Below, piece after piece: positions 11,838 to 24,224 of a stretch of DNA of 64,000 nucleotides. Under the pieces are notes generated by a model. That model was not told where the DNA came from and made no database searches. It saw only the letters and a program-made list of their open reading frames with translations. Each line of letters opens with the position of its first letter. Position 1 is the stretch's first letter. The DNA is taken from the NCBI GenBank assembly GCA_012932295.1, contig JAAONU010000009.1:3422197-3486196 (forward strand). The letters are read 5' to 3'. A program made the position numbers and the translations under genes. Source of the stretch: Cyclina sinensis. Lineage: Eukaryota > Mollusca > Bivalvia > Venerida > Veneridae.

Positions 11838-13153
11838 CTACAATATGAAAAAAAGGTTATTTAAATGATTTTGGATTTCTTGTGGTGTTTTACCAACAAT
11901 TGCCATATCATCAGCAAACAACAATAATAATAGCATAACGTCATCTAGAAGTAAACCGGAATGAATATCATTTTGAAGAAATAGTTTTAAGTTCTCTACG
12001 AAAAGTGAAAAAAGCAAAGGGGACATAACTTCTCCCTGACGTAAACCGACAGCGTAATTGAAATAATCTGAATACTTGGAACAATGTTTAACACACGACC
12101 TTACTTTCTGATACATATCTCTTACTATTCTAAGTATTTTACCCTTGATACAACATTTATACATTTTTAACCAAAGGGCGTTTCTATTGATAGTGTCAAA
12201 ACATTTCTTCATGTGAACATATATAACATACAACCTTTTGTTTTCATTTAAATACTTTTGTACTAGAGAGTAAAGAATAAAAATAGCGTCTAAGGTAGAA
12301 CGCCCTTTCCGAAACCAAACTGTGCGTCCGAAATTATGTTGTTTTCGTCACAAAATTTTCAATACGTTTATTTAACACTGTAGCAAATAGTTTTAACATG
12401 CAACTTACAAGCGTAATCCCTCTGTAATTGTTTACATCATCTGTACAACCTTTTTTGTGCAATGGTATTATTATACCGTCTATCCATTTTTCAGGGTAAA
12501 AACCAGAGTTCAAAATACTGTTAAATATGTCACAAATATGAGAAGACAAAATATCGATACTATCAATAATATATTCGTTTAGTAAACAGTCACTGCCAAT
12601 TGCTTTATTACGCTTTAATAATTTTATCGCTGATTGAACTTCGCTTACTGTAATTTGTGTGTCGAGTTCCGGAAATGAAGCATTTTCGGTATCAAAATTA
12701 TTATTAGAACAAAAGTTTTCTGCTTCTTCGTTTATGCACTCAAAATCGCCATTACGAATATTTGAAAAATATTTTCTAAAATTTTCTATTGGTATTTGAT
12801 CGCTAACAGACGTAGACATTGACTTAAAAAATCTCCAAAATTCTCGCGGTTTTGCTTTTCTAAGATTTTCAATTTCTTTCATCTTTTTCTTATAAAATAC
12901 ATTTTTCCTTTTACGTATAATATTCTTTTTTTTTATTTTTTTCGTGATTAAAATTATTTAACGCTTCTAAATATGAACGCCGTGCATCTCTGCAATCGCT
13001 GTCAAACCATTCAGAATTTTTAAAATTAGATTCTACGTTAAAATAAGGAACATTTTTGTGAACATAGGTTTTTGTTAATAATGGGTCAGCTACGGAACGA
13101 ATAATATCCGAAAACTTATTTACACAATCATTTACAGATTTTCTACAGAACAA
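11838..13153 (-). pseudogene. LINE ORF2: reverse transcriptase fingers and palm
   Basis: Three pieces separated by frame breaks: a linker (13,153-12,911), the N-terminal RT (12,882-12,334; PEKWIDGIIIPLHKKG, NNYRGITL) and the palm (12,233-11,838). In the palm, motif A reads YVHMKKCFDTINR, where the first catalytic Asp is His. Motif B is GLRQGEVMSPLLFSLF and motif C is LLFADDMAI. The motif A change alone would abolish polymerase activity. There is no RNase H domain, unlike the LINE at 5,049-7,192. Confidence 0.85.
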
Positions 13154-13203
13154 TCTATAGTATCAACAATATGGTTAAAAACTGGCAGATTGGCAATTAA
13201 ACC

Positions 13204-14110
13204 TCAGCGAAATTCTTCTCTATAACTGTCATTCCATTTATACTTAGTTTCTGAGTAATCTTGTTTCTCAGGTGATCTGTTATTACAAAGCAACTTAAAA
13301 CACAAAGGACAATGGTAACTCCATTCATTGAACGGCAGTATAATAAAATCAGTGATCATTGAAAAATGATGTTCAGACAACAATAAATAATCTATTACTG
13401 AACAACCGTTATGTCCGAAGAAAGTAAACTGATCAGTATTACCTACTCTTCCATTCATAATACGAAGACAGGATGATTTACACAAATCAATCAACTTTAA
13501 ACCATGGTTATTATGTATCTGATCAACAGAGGCCCGTATAGATGTACTATCGGGTACATAATCTGGGTCATCGTATAATGAATTTAGGCCATCATAAATA
13601 ACAAAATCATTTTTATTTCCAACACGACTGTTAAAATCGCCAGAGATGACCACAGAACCTAAATTACTATATGTAAATATATCATGTTCAAGTGTGTCAA
13701 ACAGGTCAACGTTAAAAGTATTATAAGCTGGCGAATCTTGACCCCAAATGTAAACACCACACAAATATATATCTTCAACGGTATTAAAGAAGTTATGGTC
13801 TAATTTTAACCATATTATCGTATCAAAGGGTTTTTAATAATTTCAGTTCCACCTTTTAGATGATCCTTGTAACATAAAACTATACCCCCGCTGCATCTAC
13901 GTGCATTGCGGTTTTGAAACTTTCTGTAAAAGTTATGACACACAAAACCATTTAATGAAATATTACTGGAAGCATCTGTCCAAGTTTCATATAAAAAACA
14001 AATATCATTATTAGAAACTATATTTACAAATTCTTGTGACTACTGTTTTTCTTTTGTAAGTCCGTGAACATTCCAGGAGATAACTTTAAGTTCATCCCCA
14101 TCATGCCCCT
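13204..14110 (-). pseudogene. LINE ORF2: APE-type endonuclease domain
   Basis: N-terminal endonuclease that nicks the target DNA. Visible in order: ISWNVHGL (start motif, near 14,080), LYETW (catalytic Glu motif), GGIVLCYKDH, SGDFNSRVG (the Asp/Asn motif), SVIDYLLLS, and near the end SYH in place of the usual SDH, so the last catalytic pair has lost its Asp. A TAG near 14,050 and a frameshift near 13,835 split the domain; the longest continuous part runs from 13,764 to 13,204. It sits directly downstream of ORF1 and leads into the RT part. Confidence 0.8.
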
Positions 14111-14145
14111 AGTCTCTTACCGGTTTTCCCTCAGTATACAGGGTA

Positions 14146-14952
14146 TCATATGCAATCATTTTTTCCCTTGTCCCTTGCTTCCTTCATTTTACTTACGAGC
14201 TTACGCCGTTTATCAGATACTTCTTTCGGAAATTGTTCAAACATGAAGTACCCTGAACCTTGAAGGTTTCTCCATTGTTTACGTACAAGATCACGGTCCT
14301 TGAAATAAGTAAACTTGGCAACAATTGCCTGCACTTGCCTTTAACCGGATAACTAGGCGTTCTATGCACTCTCAAATTTTATGGCGTCTACTGTTTTCTT
14401 ATTTAAATTAAGAACATCTTTCAAATGCTTTATCAGTTTTGCCTCTGTCTGTTCAGGCGTTTCGTTCTGTATTTCACCTTCAACTTCAGACTCAGACACA
14501 TGACTGCTTGCACCATTTGCCTTATTTTCGCTTTCGCTAGAATCAGCATCATCATTATCATCATCATCAGACACTATACATTTGCCCTTTGGTATGTTCG
14601 TAAACACAAGATTGTTGCGCATAGACTGCGACTTCATGTAAGACATATCATCTTGAAGAGTCTGTCGCTGCTTTTCTAAAGTGTCTACCCTGCTTGCTAT
14701 CATTGCTATATTAATGTCTGACCCGTCTACCTTATTTTCTATCCTATAAACTTTGTCGTCCACACGTTTGACTCGATCATCTAGGGCCGTCCAAATACTC
14801 TTTAACTCCTTTTCGAAACTTGTCACTCTCTTTTCCAGCTGTTCTAGACCCTCTAATTTCTTTTCTACGGCTACTAGCCTCGAACTTATGTCTTTACTTA
14901 TATTTTGTAAACAAATCATCAAATCCTTATTTGTTGGTTCATTTTCGGCCAT
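14146..14952 (-). pseudogene. LINE ORF1 (coiled-coil RNA-binding protein), frameshifted
   Basis: ORF1p-type nucleic-acid chaperone that would coat element RNA. Residues about 10-100 form a heptad-rich coiled coil (VEKKLEGLEQLEKRVTSFEK and onward). It is followed by the RRM entry motif SMRNNLVFTNIPKGK, resembling L1 ORF1p, then an acidic aspartate/serine linker and an amphipathic segment ending near 14,362. A frameshift follows; the C-terminal domain continues in another frame (AIVAKFTYFKDRD, down to 14,146). The start ATG at 14,952 was chosen because the coiled coil begins directly after it. Confidence 0.8.
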
Positions 14953-15015
14953 ATTTACTTTGTTGCTTTGACTTGACTCTTAACAACTTTTCTGACTCCT
15001 GTGGAGAACTGTTCT

Positions 15016-15222
15016 CTAAAAAGAAAAAACATTGCAAGTGTTACCTATGTCCTCAACACCATATACAATAGCATTTACCTCACTCAAAACACCACTCAAT
15101 GACAGACTTGTATCTAATTCTAGCTCCCCGGACGGACCTCTCTCTTTAAAGTATTTGCTATTATTCTCGGATTCATCACTACTATTAAGTTTTTTACGCT
15201 TAATATTCCTATTTGTTGGCAT
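15016..15222 (-). pseudogene. LINE leader ORF or ORF1 N-terminus
   Basis: Sixty-eight residues starting with a lysine/arginine- and serine-rich segment (NIKRKKLNSSDESENN), then a neutral segment. It ends at a TAG (15,016-15,018) just after an A/T homopolymer. A one-base slip there opens a frame that stays protein-like almost to the ORF1 ATG at 14,952 and would stop inside ATGGCCGAAAATGA, overlapping it. It could be a short upstream ORF or a broken N-terminus of ORF1; similar basic starts occur in LINE gag-like proteins. No domain is recognised. Confidence 0.5.
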
Positions 15223-15879
15223 TATTCATTAAAGAACACATTGTCCGTAATATTTCACTCCATCAGAATGTTACAAAGTAAGCACTGGTTAAAAATTCCA
15301 TATAAACACTAAATTTTCATCACATTTCAAATTTGACGTCCATTACCGTGCACATCACGTGACATAGAACGAATGATCAATTTACAGTTACAATTTACTT
15401 AGATGAATCATAGATAACATCTCAATCTGATGAACTGTTAAATTTAGCTCTTGTGATATTTTTCGGTAGATTAATTCTTTTCATTTTATCAAAATTTCAC
15501 GAAAAAACTGCTTTTAAGAAGTACATTTTCCTATCTTAAAAAGAAATCTGTATAAAAGGGTACAGTTACATGGGTGTCATAATTATTTCGTTTTCCGTAG
15601 TGCAAAAAAATATCATCAACAATAATATTTAAAATAAGCAAAATGAAAGCAAACGTTTTATTTGAAAGATCAATATCTTTCAAACGTGTGCATTGAAGCT
15701 ATTATTTTTTCTGCATACACAAACTCGAATGCTGAACCAGAGATCTATGTCTCTGGCTGAACATATCAATACTTTGCAAAAAAAAAGAAAAAAAAGTCCG
15801 AAATGAAAGAAATAAATATTAGAGAAAAGGTCCATTCAGCAGTAGATGCTAAATTTTATATAACAATCAGGAACAAATA

Positions 15880-16600
15880 AAGACCATGTTTTATAGCCTT
15901 CAGGCAACTTCTTAAGAGCAAATTTTGTTACTAAAGTGTTTTACTCTGACTGATCAAGGAACACCGACAATGGCAATTAACGGTGACTTAACAAAACAAA
16001 GTCAGTATGTCACCCCCATATTACGTAACCACTTCCCTTCACCACAGGACACCGAGAAAGACAAAACAGTGTGATAATAATAGAAGCGCTAAATTATGCA
16101 CTTTTATTGTCAAGTATTTTTTGAAACTGTATCATAGAATAAAACAATTTTAGTTAACATTCTACATCAACATGCGGTTGATGAGCGAAATATTTAATTT
16201 TGTCATTCTGTCCATTTTGTAAACTTTCAGAGGTGTTCAAATAATTGAAATCATATTTTCAACCTTTGAAAAGAAACAGTTATATGTGTTTTACACAACT
16301 CAATCTTTAATTTTGAACAGTCAATGGTCTTTATTCACCGTCTTTCATGTATTTAATAATTCAAGTTAAAAATATGTTCAAGTCAGGAATAAAACATACA
16401 GAATAGTAATATTAATGCATAAAATGCTGTCACAGAATTTACGCGATAAAAGACAGCATGCCACCTTGAAATGTGCTAAAGTTATACAAAGTTTTACAGG
16501 ACTTAGGCATCACAGCGAAGTTAAGCAGCCTTTTAATGGCGGACAGTCACGTGACCTTCATAATGCGTTCAATTCATCAATTATGGGACGATCTTCATGT
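15880..16600 (+). repeat. Dispersed repeat, copy 1 (SINE-free)
   Basis: About 700 bp resembling 24,780-25,670 inside the giant TIR element. Shared landmarks include CAATTAACGGTGACTTA, TATGTCACCCCC, TTCACCACAGGACACCG, GAAGCGCTAAAT and GTCACGTGACCTTCATAATG. This copy lacks the SINE found in the other and so supplies the empty insertion site. Family unknown; no protein signal. Confidence 0.65.
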
Positions 16601-17000
16601 GCGCTAAAACTTCAGAAGCAGATATAAGATCTTCGGCAATGATCAATATTCATACATTAAAAAGCTTTTTAAAGGCTAACAGTTCATATTGAAAGAGGTT
16701 CACTCAGTAATTATCATAATTTAGGCATCACACAATGTCGGTGGTGTTTAAAGCCTTCATTTTTATTTTATTATTTGCAATGATACGCTGTTTTTTTTCT
16801 CTCAAGACTAGCCCTACAAGATAATGATTTTTGTGCAGGTGGATCGAGATACCAGGGTACTTTCGCGACAACATCAACCAAGAAACCCATATTCATCAAG
16901 TTTTATTTACTATATTGGTTCTCTTTTATTATAAAAACATTAGTTCCCCAAGACGAGAAAAAGAAATATATTGTACTAGTCAATGTAACAAGGCACCTAC

Positions 17001-17130
17001 CATGTGACCAGATCGCCCCAATCAAAGGTAGCGTGGGTTTATTCCATGTGATCAATCCCAACAATCAAATGAAGCGTGGGTTTATTTCAAGTGATCAGAT
17101 TGCACCAATCAAGTATAGCTTGTGTTCACC
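17001..17130 (+). repeat. Tandem triplicate, 43-44 bp unit
   Basis: Units start at 17,001, 17,045 and 17,088. Each opens with a CATGTGATCA-like word, contains (C/A)CAATCAA, and ends in a GCGTGGGTTTATT-like block. The third unit is the most diverged. Confidence 0.55.
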
Positions 17131-19240
17131 TATCCAATCATTTCTTTGGGCGCGAAATGGAAGAAGCAGGTTTCAGCAATTCAAGTCTCAAAAATTGCCT
17201 TTTTTCGAAGTCTTCGTCGTTTTGAAAGTAAAATGAGGTAAGTCAAAGTTTTTGTATAATACTTTTCAGTTTTACTGAACTCTTGCTTAGAATTAAATGC
17301 TTGATCATGCCCTGCAAGGAATCGCTTATGATGATTTTTGTATGCTTCCGTTTTTAAACAGGTGTTGGTAAGTTCGGTAAATTGCAAGGTAAGAATTATT
17401 GTTTAACATCATAATTAAATTCCTATTGCAGATATTAAACTGAATTTTGTTTTGAAAAATATTTAGATGTTATATCAAATGACAAGCTACTATTATGTTC
17501 ACATACTTTAGAGATAGAATTAGGAAGGTATAATAATGTAGGAAGAGATCAAATATTGTGTAAGGTATGTAATCAAAAACAGTAGAATCAGAAGATAATT
17601 TTATATTATGTTGCTCAGGATACAGCTGTATAAGATCCAAACACTTAGGTCGCTGTTGATGGTCTACTATAAAAAAGTTCAATGCAATAACGTCATCTCA
17701 AAGTAAAAAAAATGATGTATAATCTTGCAAAATATATGAAAGAAGCGTTATGTTTAAGAAAGATAGTGATAAAGTTGGTGTGAAAAAAGCCTTTGATGAC
17801 CGAGATTAATTGGCGTTTTTGTGCAATTTCTATTAATATATAGTTGTATATATATAAAGCTATTAGTTATTGATGTATCGTGTATTGATGTGTTGCGGTA
17901 TGTTGTAAAAGTTTTATATATTTAAAATGTGTTTTCATTTTAATACATTGCCTTTATTAGATCATAAACCGATTTAAATCAAAGATCAAGCCGTAATCAT
18001 TGAATACATTACTTCCTTCGGCGTCATTTTAAGTGCGAAAAAGTAACTATGATTCTAAAATCTTAGAATCAGTTATAATAATTTTTATAATGATAATTGC
18101 ATGACAAACACAAATCATATAAATACCTCCTGGGACAAATTAATAACCTATCTAACGACCGACACGTGTCGTTAGCACCTTTCTATGATCAGCAGTGTAT
18201 CCCAGCATGCTTTTTCACACCAACTTTATCAACTTTATGGGTACATACAGTATTTTTATTGCTACCGATTTTTCCTTTTTTTACTATATAAAATCATGTT
18301 ACCGATATTTCGGTAAATCATTTGCATATTAAGAGATAAGTGAGACTGGATAATTCTGTGAATAAGCCCTGATAGATAATTGATTATTTGTTTAAACATT
18401 CACAAATTTCGGCAATTAGATAAGTAACCACAGTTTAGCGATTATATCATGATCGAAATAAAAATTAAGAAAATTAAAGATTTTATTAATTAAAAAGACA
18501 AAATATGATTTTATAAGACGCATTGGCAATGAAATTGTAAAATGTGTAACACCCTGTTCCTAGTTTCTTAATATGATTGACCAAAGAATTGTTTTTAATT
18601 GGCAACGCATGTAAATACACTAAACAGTTTTTTATAATTTCATTATAATAAGTATTTTCATCGGCGCTATTCAATAAACTAGTGTATATAGTATATTATG
18701 CAGAACAGAACATAACAATATTTTTTTATCAAAGTTTTTACATGGGGTATATCAAATGCTTTGTAGTCGAATGTAGTAAAATGACTCCGGAACAAGAAAT
18801 TTCTTTAGTTTTGTCATAAAGGAAAAAAAAATCAGATAATACATATAAAAAAACGAACAAATAACTGCTGAGTTCTGTACGTTGTATTTAGCGATATTGT
18901 TTTGGGGGACCTAATTTATCAAAGTTATTCGTATAAATTAAAGGAAAAATTTCAACAAAAACAGTTTTGATTATGATGTTGTTACAGAACTTAGGATGGG
19001 AGTTAATCAAATTACCATGTCATTAGTAAAGGTGTAGATTAGATTGTATGATACACGTGGCCTGTTACGGTAAAAGTGTTTATCAAGCTAGTGAATACTT
19101 ACGCCATTATAACAAAATTTATTCGTAAGTCATTTTAGCATTTTTCTCCTTATTCTATAGTGTTAGCGTTTTATGCCGTCCCGCGACTGACTCACAGATC
19201 ATCACAGGCATAATGTTAATAATGTACATTAGAAATAAAT

Positions 19241-19312
19241 AGTGCCGTGGTTCAGCGGTAAACCTAGCAAAAAAAGATTTACTGGTTGGAAGGACATGAG
19301 TTTGCACACCGT
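19241..19312 (+). repeat. tRNA-derived relic
   Basis: A-box-like TGGTTCAGCGGTAAACC and B-box-like GAGTTTGCACACC at tRNA-like spacing, without a foldable acceptor stem. Probably an old SINE head. Confidence 0.35.
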
Positions 19313-20585
19313 AAGGTCAACAACTTTTTTTCTTCCATGCTAAAGGTGTATAAAAGCGTAAATTATGTTGTTGTTGTTTTTTCCCAAGATATTTTGATTT
19401 CTCTTTAATTTTAAGAAGTAAAGCTTCTTAAAGTAATAAGCGTTGTTCCCGTTTTTTACCTTCATAAATATATTTTCTTCAATGTTATATAACTAATGAA
19501 CTTGTTAGTGGAATATAAATTAAAAATCTGTTTTCTACCCGTCTTCTATGAAACATAACATTCCTTCACGTGCTTCGACAGGTCACGTGCATCACTCAGT
19601 AAAGGTATATATTTCAATTTTTCAGAGAAATGTAGGACGAAGAATTAAGAATTAAATAAATCACATAATCAATATGCATGAAAATGATAATGGCAGTTAT
19701 ATTTACATTTCTTCTCCTTACTTATCTTTTCTTCGCTTTACTTATATTTACCTTACTTCTTCTTACTAATCTCTACGCATTCTCATTTTTTATATTTACA
19801 CATCTTTACTTATCTTTATGCATCCTTACTTCTTATTTGTCTTTATGCATCTATACTTCCTTACGTTTATGCACACCATGTTTTTTGCAAAATATGCAGG
19901 CGCAACTTTAAAACATGTGTAAAATAAGTCTATGTAAAACTGCCAACACACAAAGAAGTAAGAATGAGAGTAATTAATTGATGAACTATGCAACTCTTAA
20001 TCATTCCAGCATCTTTCCATGACAATAACAATTTCGAAATAGGTAATACAATGTTTTATGCAAACGCGATCAAACACGGACAGTAAATGTTTAAAAGTAA
20101 TAATTGAAAAATAATTAAAATACAAAATCAATACTATCAGTTTGTATTTTCAGACAAATAGACCTTCATGATGCCGCTGCAGGAGCAGATGCGAGTCTTG
20201 CACGAGTCCCAGAAAAAGTCACTGCCACAAGACAATGAAGCAGAATAAAAGAACAAAAAGAATAAAACTTTATGAAATGCATGTTGTTAATGTATGTCCT
20301 TGTTAGAAACAGTGAAATAACTCACAATAATCCTATAGAATCAGTATGTTTATCTGTGCAAGTGAAACTGGGTCTTATATATAAGCTGTAATCGTAGCAA
20401 GTAAAAATGCCACTTCCACATAGTTTTAAGAAGATTTTTTAAAAATATTTCTCATTTATATGTAGTACAGCTAAACAATGACCAGTGACTACATACACAT
20501 ACAGTGATACTTGGATTTCTATTGATTAACGATAATGTATGAAACAATACCAATGGCTTGAGCTGATGTCGGCGTAGCCCAAAGC

Positions 20586-20771
20586 CGGCATAGATTTAGG
20601 GGTTCGTCTGTGCGGAAGAAGAGACAAGTCTGAAAATATAAATATCCTAGATATTTAATTACAATATATGCAGGTATGCATAAAATAACAATGAGTTGCA
20701 TACGGTGGTCAAATGGCAAATGCCTAAAACAATACAAGCATGACAACGTAAAACAACATGTATCCAGGTAG
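20586..20771 (-). mobile_element. Gypsy-A 3' LTR, outer part
   Basis: Matches 40,326-40,513 of the intact 5' LTR almost base for base. The match stops abruptly at 20,771, where the giant TIR element begins, and resumes at 32,194. The last four bases (GTAG, 20,768-20,771) are repeated at 32,190-32,193. Confidence 0.9.
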
Positions 20772-20960
20772 AACACGATCCATTTTAAAAAGGGATTTTC
20801 CAACAAGTCCCGAAAAAATGCCCATTTTAAGCAAATTTCGTCTGGTAAAACAGGCTAAATCATAGGCTTTTTTCATGGGTTCAGACAAAACAACATCTCA
20901 CTTCTGTAAACCTACATGTATTCACACAGCATATAAACAGAAAATAACAAAACAAATCAT
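20772..20960 (+). repeat. Left terminal inverted repeat
   Basis: Inverted copy of 32,000-32,189. Shared stretches include GGGATTTTCCAACAAGTCCC, AATGCCCATTTTAAGC and CAGGCTAAATCATAGGC. Only a few substitutions separate the arms, so they are young or kept alike by gene conversion. Confidence 0.9.
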
Positions 20961-23640
20961 AACATAATTTAATTCTTTTAGAACATTCTGAACAATTAAA
21001 CATTTTCTTAGGACATTCTAAAAGCATCTGTTTTACACTAGATATATACATAATCATATCTATTCTTTAGAACGTCCTAAGAACGAATAATGTAACGGTT
21101 GAAAAATAACAGAAATCATATCTCATTCTTTAGAACGTTCTAAAAACAGACAACGAAAAAGTTTTAAAAAAAACGTAAATCAGTATTATTCTTTAGAACG
21201 TTCTAAAAAAGAACAAAAAAGTCTGAAAAGAACAGAAATCGGATTTCATTCTTTAGAACATTCTAAAGACTAAGAGCTCAATAGATGAAAACAACAAAAT
21301 CAAATTTCATTCTTTAGAACGTTCTAAAAACGTAATACAGAAAAAGTTGAAAAACAACAAAATCGTATTTCATTCTTTAGAACGTTCTAAGAACTAAGAG
21401 GGAAAAAGATGAAAATCAACAAAATCAGATTTCATTCTTTAGAACGTTCTAAAAATGTAGTATAGAGCAATTGAAAAAAGCAAAATCAAATTTCATTCTT
21501 CAGAACGTTTTAAAAATGTAGTACAGAACAGTTGAAAAAAGCAAAATCAGATTTCATTCTTTAGAACGTTCTAAAGACTAAGGGTGAAAAATGATGAAAA
21601 ACAACAAAATCAGATTTCACTCTTTAGAACATTTATAAAAAACGTAAAGCAGAAATGTTGAACAATAACAAAAAAAAAACAGATTTCTCTCATTAGAACG
21701 TTCTAAAGACTCAGAGTGAAAAAGATGAAAAAAGCAAAATCAGATATCATTCTTTAGAACGTTCTAAAAACGTTATACAGAAAAGTTGAAAAACAACAAA
21801 ATCAGATTTCATTTTTTAGAACATTCTAAAGCCTAAGAGCGCAGAAAGATAGAAAACAACAATATCAGATTTCATTTTTTAGAAACAGAAATGTTGAAAA
21901 ATAACAAAAAACAGAGTTCTTTCTTTAAAACGTGCTAAAAAAAGAATAACGAAAATGTCGATAAAGAATAGAAATCAGATTTTATTCTTTAGAACATTCT
22001 AAAAACTCAGAGCGCAAAAAGATGAAAAACAACAAAATCAGATTCCATTTTTTAGAACGTTCTAAAGACGTAGTACAGAAAAGTTGAAAAACAAAAAAAA
22101 ACAGATTTCATTCTTTAGAACGTTCTAAAGACTAAGAGTGAAAAAGATGAAAAAAGCAAAACATATTTCATTCTTTAGAACGTTCTAAAAACGTAATACA
22201 GAAAAGTTAGAAAAACAACAAATTCAGATTTCATTCTTTAGAACGTTCTAAGAGCGAAAAACGAAAACGTTGAAAAAATACATGAATCTAGTTTCATTCT
22301 TTAGAACGTTCTTAAACAGAAAAGTTGAAAAATGCCCCCCAAAAATAGATTTCATTCTTTAGAATGTTCTAAAAACGAAAAGGCGGTAAAGAATAGAAAT
22401 CAGATTTCATTCTTTAGAACGTTCTAAAGACTAAAACTGAAAAATATGAAAAACAACAAAATCAGATTTTATTCTTTAGAACGTTTTAAATACGTAGTAC
22501 AGAAAAGTTGAAAAACAACAAAATCAGATTTCAGTCCTTAAAACGTTCTAAAAACGTAGTACATAAAAGTTGAAAAGAGCAAAATCAGATTTCATTCTTT
22601 AGAACGTTCTATGGACTAAGAGTGAAAAAAGATGAAAACAACAAAATCAGTTTTAATTCTTTAGAACGTTCTAAAAACGTAAAGCAGAAAAGTTGAAAAA
22701 AAAGCAAAATCAGATTTCTCTCTTTAGAACATTCTAAAAGAGAAAAACGACAAATGTCGAAGAACGAAAAAGAAATAAGCTAAAAAGGAACATAAATCAG
22801 ATATATTCTTTAGAACGTTTTAAGAAAGAAAAAGTTGAAGAAAAAAAAACAACAACAGAAAACAGATTTCATTCTTTAGAACGTTTGAAGAACAAAAAAG
22901 AAAAAAGTTGAAAAATAAGAGAAAACAGATTTCGTTTTAAGAACGTTTCATGAACATAAAACGAAAAAGTTGAAAAAAAGAACAGAAAACAAATTTCTTT
23001 CTTTAGAACGTTCTAAGAATGAAAACCAAAAGTTGAAAAATAACAAAAACCAGATTTCATTCTTTAGAACGCTATAAGAATGAACACATTAAGTTGAAAA
23101 ACAACAGAAATCATATTTTTATTCTTTAGAGCGCTCTAAGAATGAAAACAAAAAGTTGAAAAACAGCACAAATCAGATGGTATTCGTTAGAACGTTCTAA
23201 GAAAGTCAGCAAATGTAGTTGAAAAGAATCAGAAATCAGATACAATCTTAAGAACGTTCTCAGAACGACAACAAAAAATAGTTGTTAAAGAGCAGAAATC
23301 AGATGTATTTCTAGAACGTTCTATAAACAGATATTGTTGTAAAGTTTTAATATCATTCAATGAAAATGAAAGACTGTATAACGTTCTAAAGTATAAAGTC
23401 GAATTACAGTTTGTGTCCTACTAGGGTACATTTATAGCTAGTTTTTAGAAGAACGTTCTAAGCGAGTTTTAAGATGAAAACATAGGGCATATTTAAGTCT
23501 AGCACTCGATATTGAAATAAGATTCTACACAACAGTTACCAGATTTCAGTCTTCAGAACGTTCTAAGAATGAAAAAGAAAATACTGCAGTCAAGTTCAGA
23601 TATCATTAAGCTGACAAAAACATCAGAACATTCTAAAGAA
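20960..23640 (+). repeat. Left subterminal palindrome array
   Basis: About 40 units of ~62 bp, each with the 16-bp palindrome TTTAGAACGTTCTAAA inside ATTCTTTAGAACGTTCTAAA. Two spacer types tend to alternate: ACGTAGTACAGAAAAGTTG and GACTAAGAGTGAAAAAGATG, each followed by AAAAACAACAAAATCAGA. This makes a ~122-bp higher-order dimer. Units decay towards the core (after about 22,750). The central AGAACGTTCT equals two inverted nGAAn units, the heat-shock-element arrangement. Confidence 0.85.
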
Positions 23641-24224
23641 TATGAAATGATGTGATCTAAATTTTATTATATTTTTCTATAGTTTATGAATTGATAAAGG
23701 ATAAGTCTAGCAGTCGATATCGAAAAGATGATTCAGTTGTCCTTAAAATGAAAAACAACATTGTAGTTCTTTAGAATGTTCTCGGGACTAAGAAAGAAAA
23801 AACTGCAGTCAAATTCATCCTTATTGTTATTCTTTATCTATGATATCTAATTAAATATTTAATACTTTTGTTAGTCCTATTCTTCTGTCCGGTTAGTGAA
23901 AAAATACGAAAGAAAACAATTAATTTTAAATTCACTCCCGCTATTTCGAATATTCTTGGGATATCGGAAATCCAAATGAGCCGTCCCGCTGTTCATAAAG
24001 ATATTTAAAATGTTGTGGATAGACAGGCTCATTCCTCTTCAGCATGGGCAGATGGGAGATCCAGGTTATTGTTCCAACATTAAAAGTTAAGATTCACTCT
24101 GTCATTTTTTCTCTATATTTCCTGAAAAGGCAAAGATATATTTCTTTTTTTTTCACTTTTAATAGTAGATTTGTATAAATTTGGACATTGTGTTTGGAGG
24201 GTGGATAAGTCGTCCAGTAGTAAA

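Larger units (their letters stand above)
10626..15222 (-). mobile_element. Near-full-length, decayed APE-type LINE
   Basis: A minus-strand non-LTR retrotransposon. Order 5' to 3': basic leader ORF (15,222), coiled-coil ORF1 (14,952), endonuclease-RT ORF2 (about 14,110 down to 10,797). At the 3' end, AATAAA-like sequence is followed by three tandem TTCTG units (plus-strand ACAGA repeats at 10,626-10,643). A short tandem tail instead of poly-A is typical of CR1/L2-like LINEs, while the ORF1 resembles L1 ORF1p, so the clade is left open. Several frameshifts, stops and catalytic changes show it is inactive. Target duplications were not found. Confidence 0.85.
15223..20585. other. Non-coding stretch between LINE and Gypsy-A
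   Basis: No gene recognised in 5.3 kb. It holds a dispersed repeat shared with 24,780-25,670 (see 15,880-16,600), a 44-bp triplicate (17,001-17,130), a CTAACGAC...GTCGTTAG hairpin (18,153-18,176), a tRNA-like relic (19,241-19,312) and a pyrimidine-rich low-complexity tract (19,690-19,900). Small open frames have no homology that can be read by eye. Confidence 0.5.

Noticed and set aside
18153..18176. CTAACGAC...GTCGTTAG hairpin as a regulatory palindrome
   Set aside because: A single short hairpin with no associated gene or repeat; expected by chance at this scale.
19678..19911. Hydrophobic 77-residue plus-strand frame that looks like a membrane protein
   Set aside because: Comes from a pyrimidine-rich low-complexity tract (repeated TTACTT/CTTTAC words); hydrophobicity is a codon artefact.
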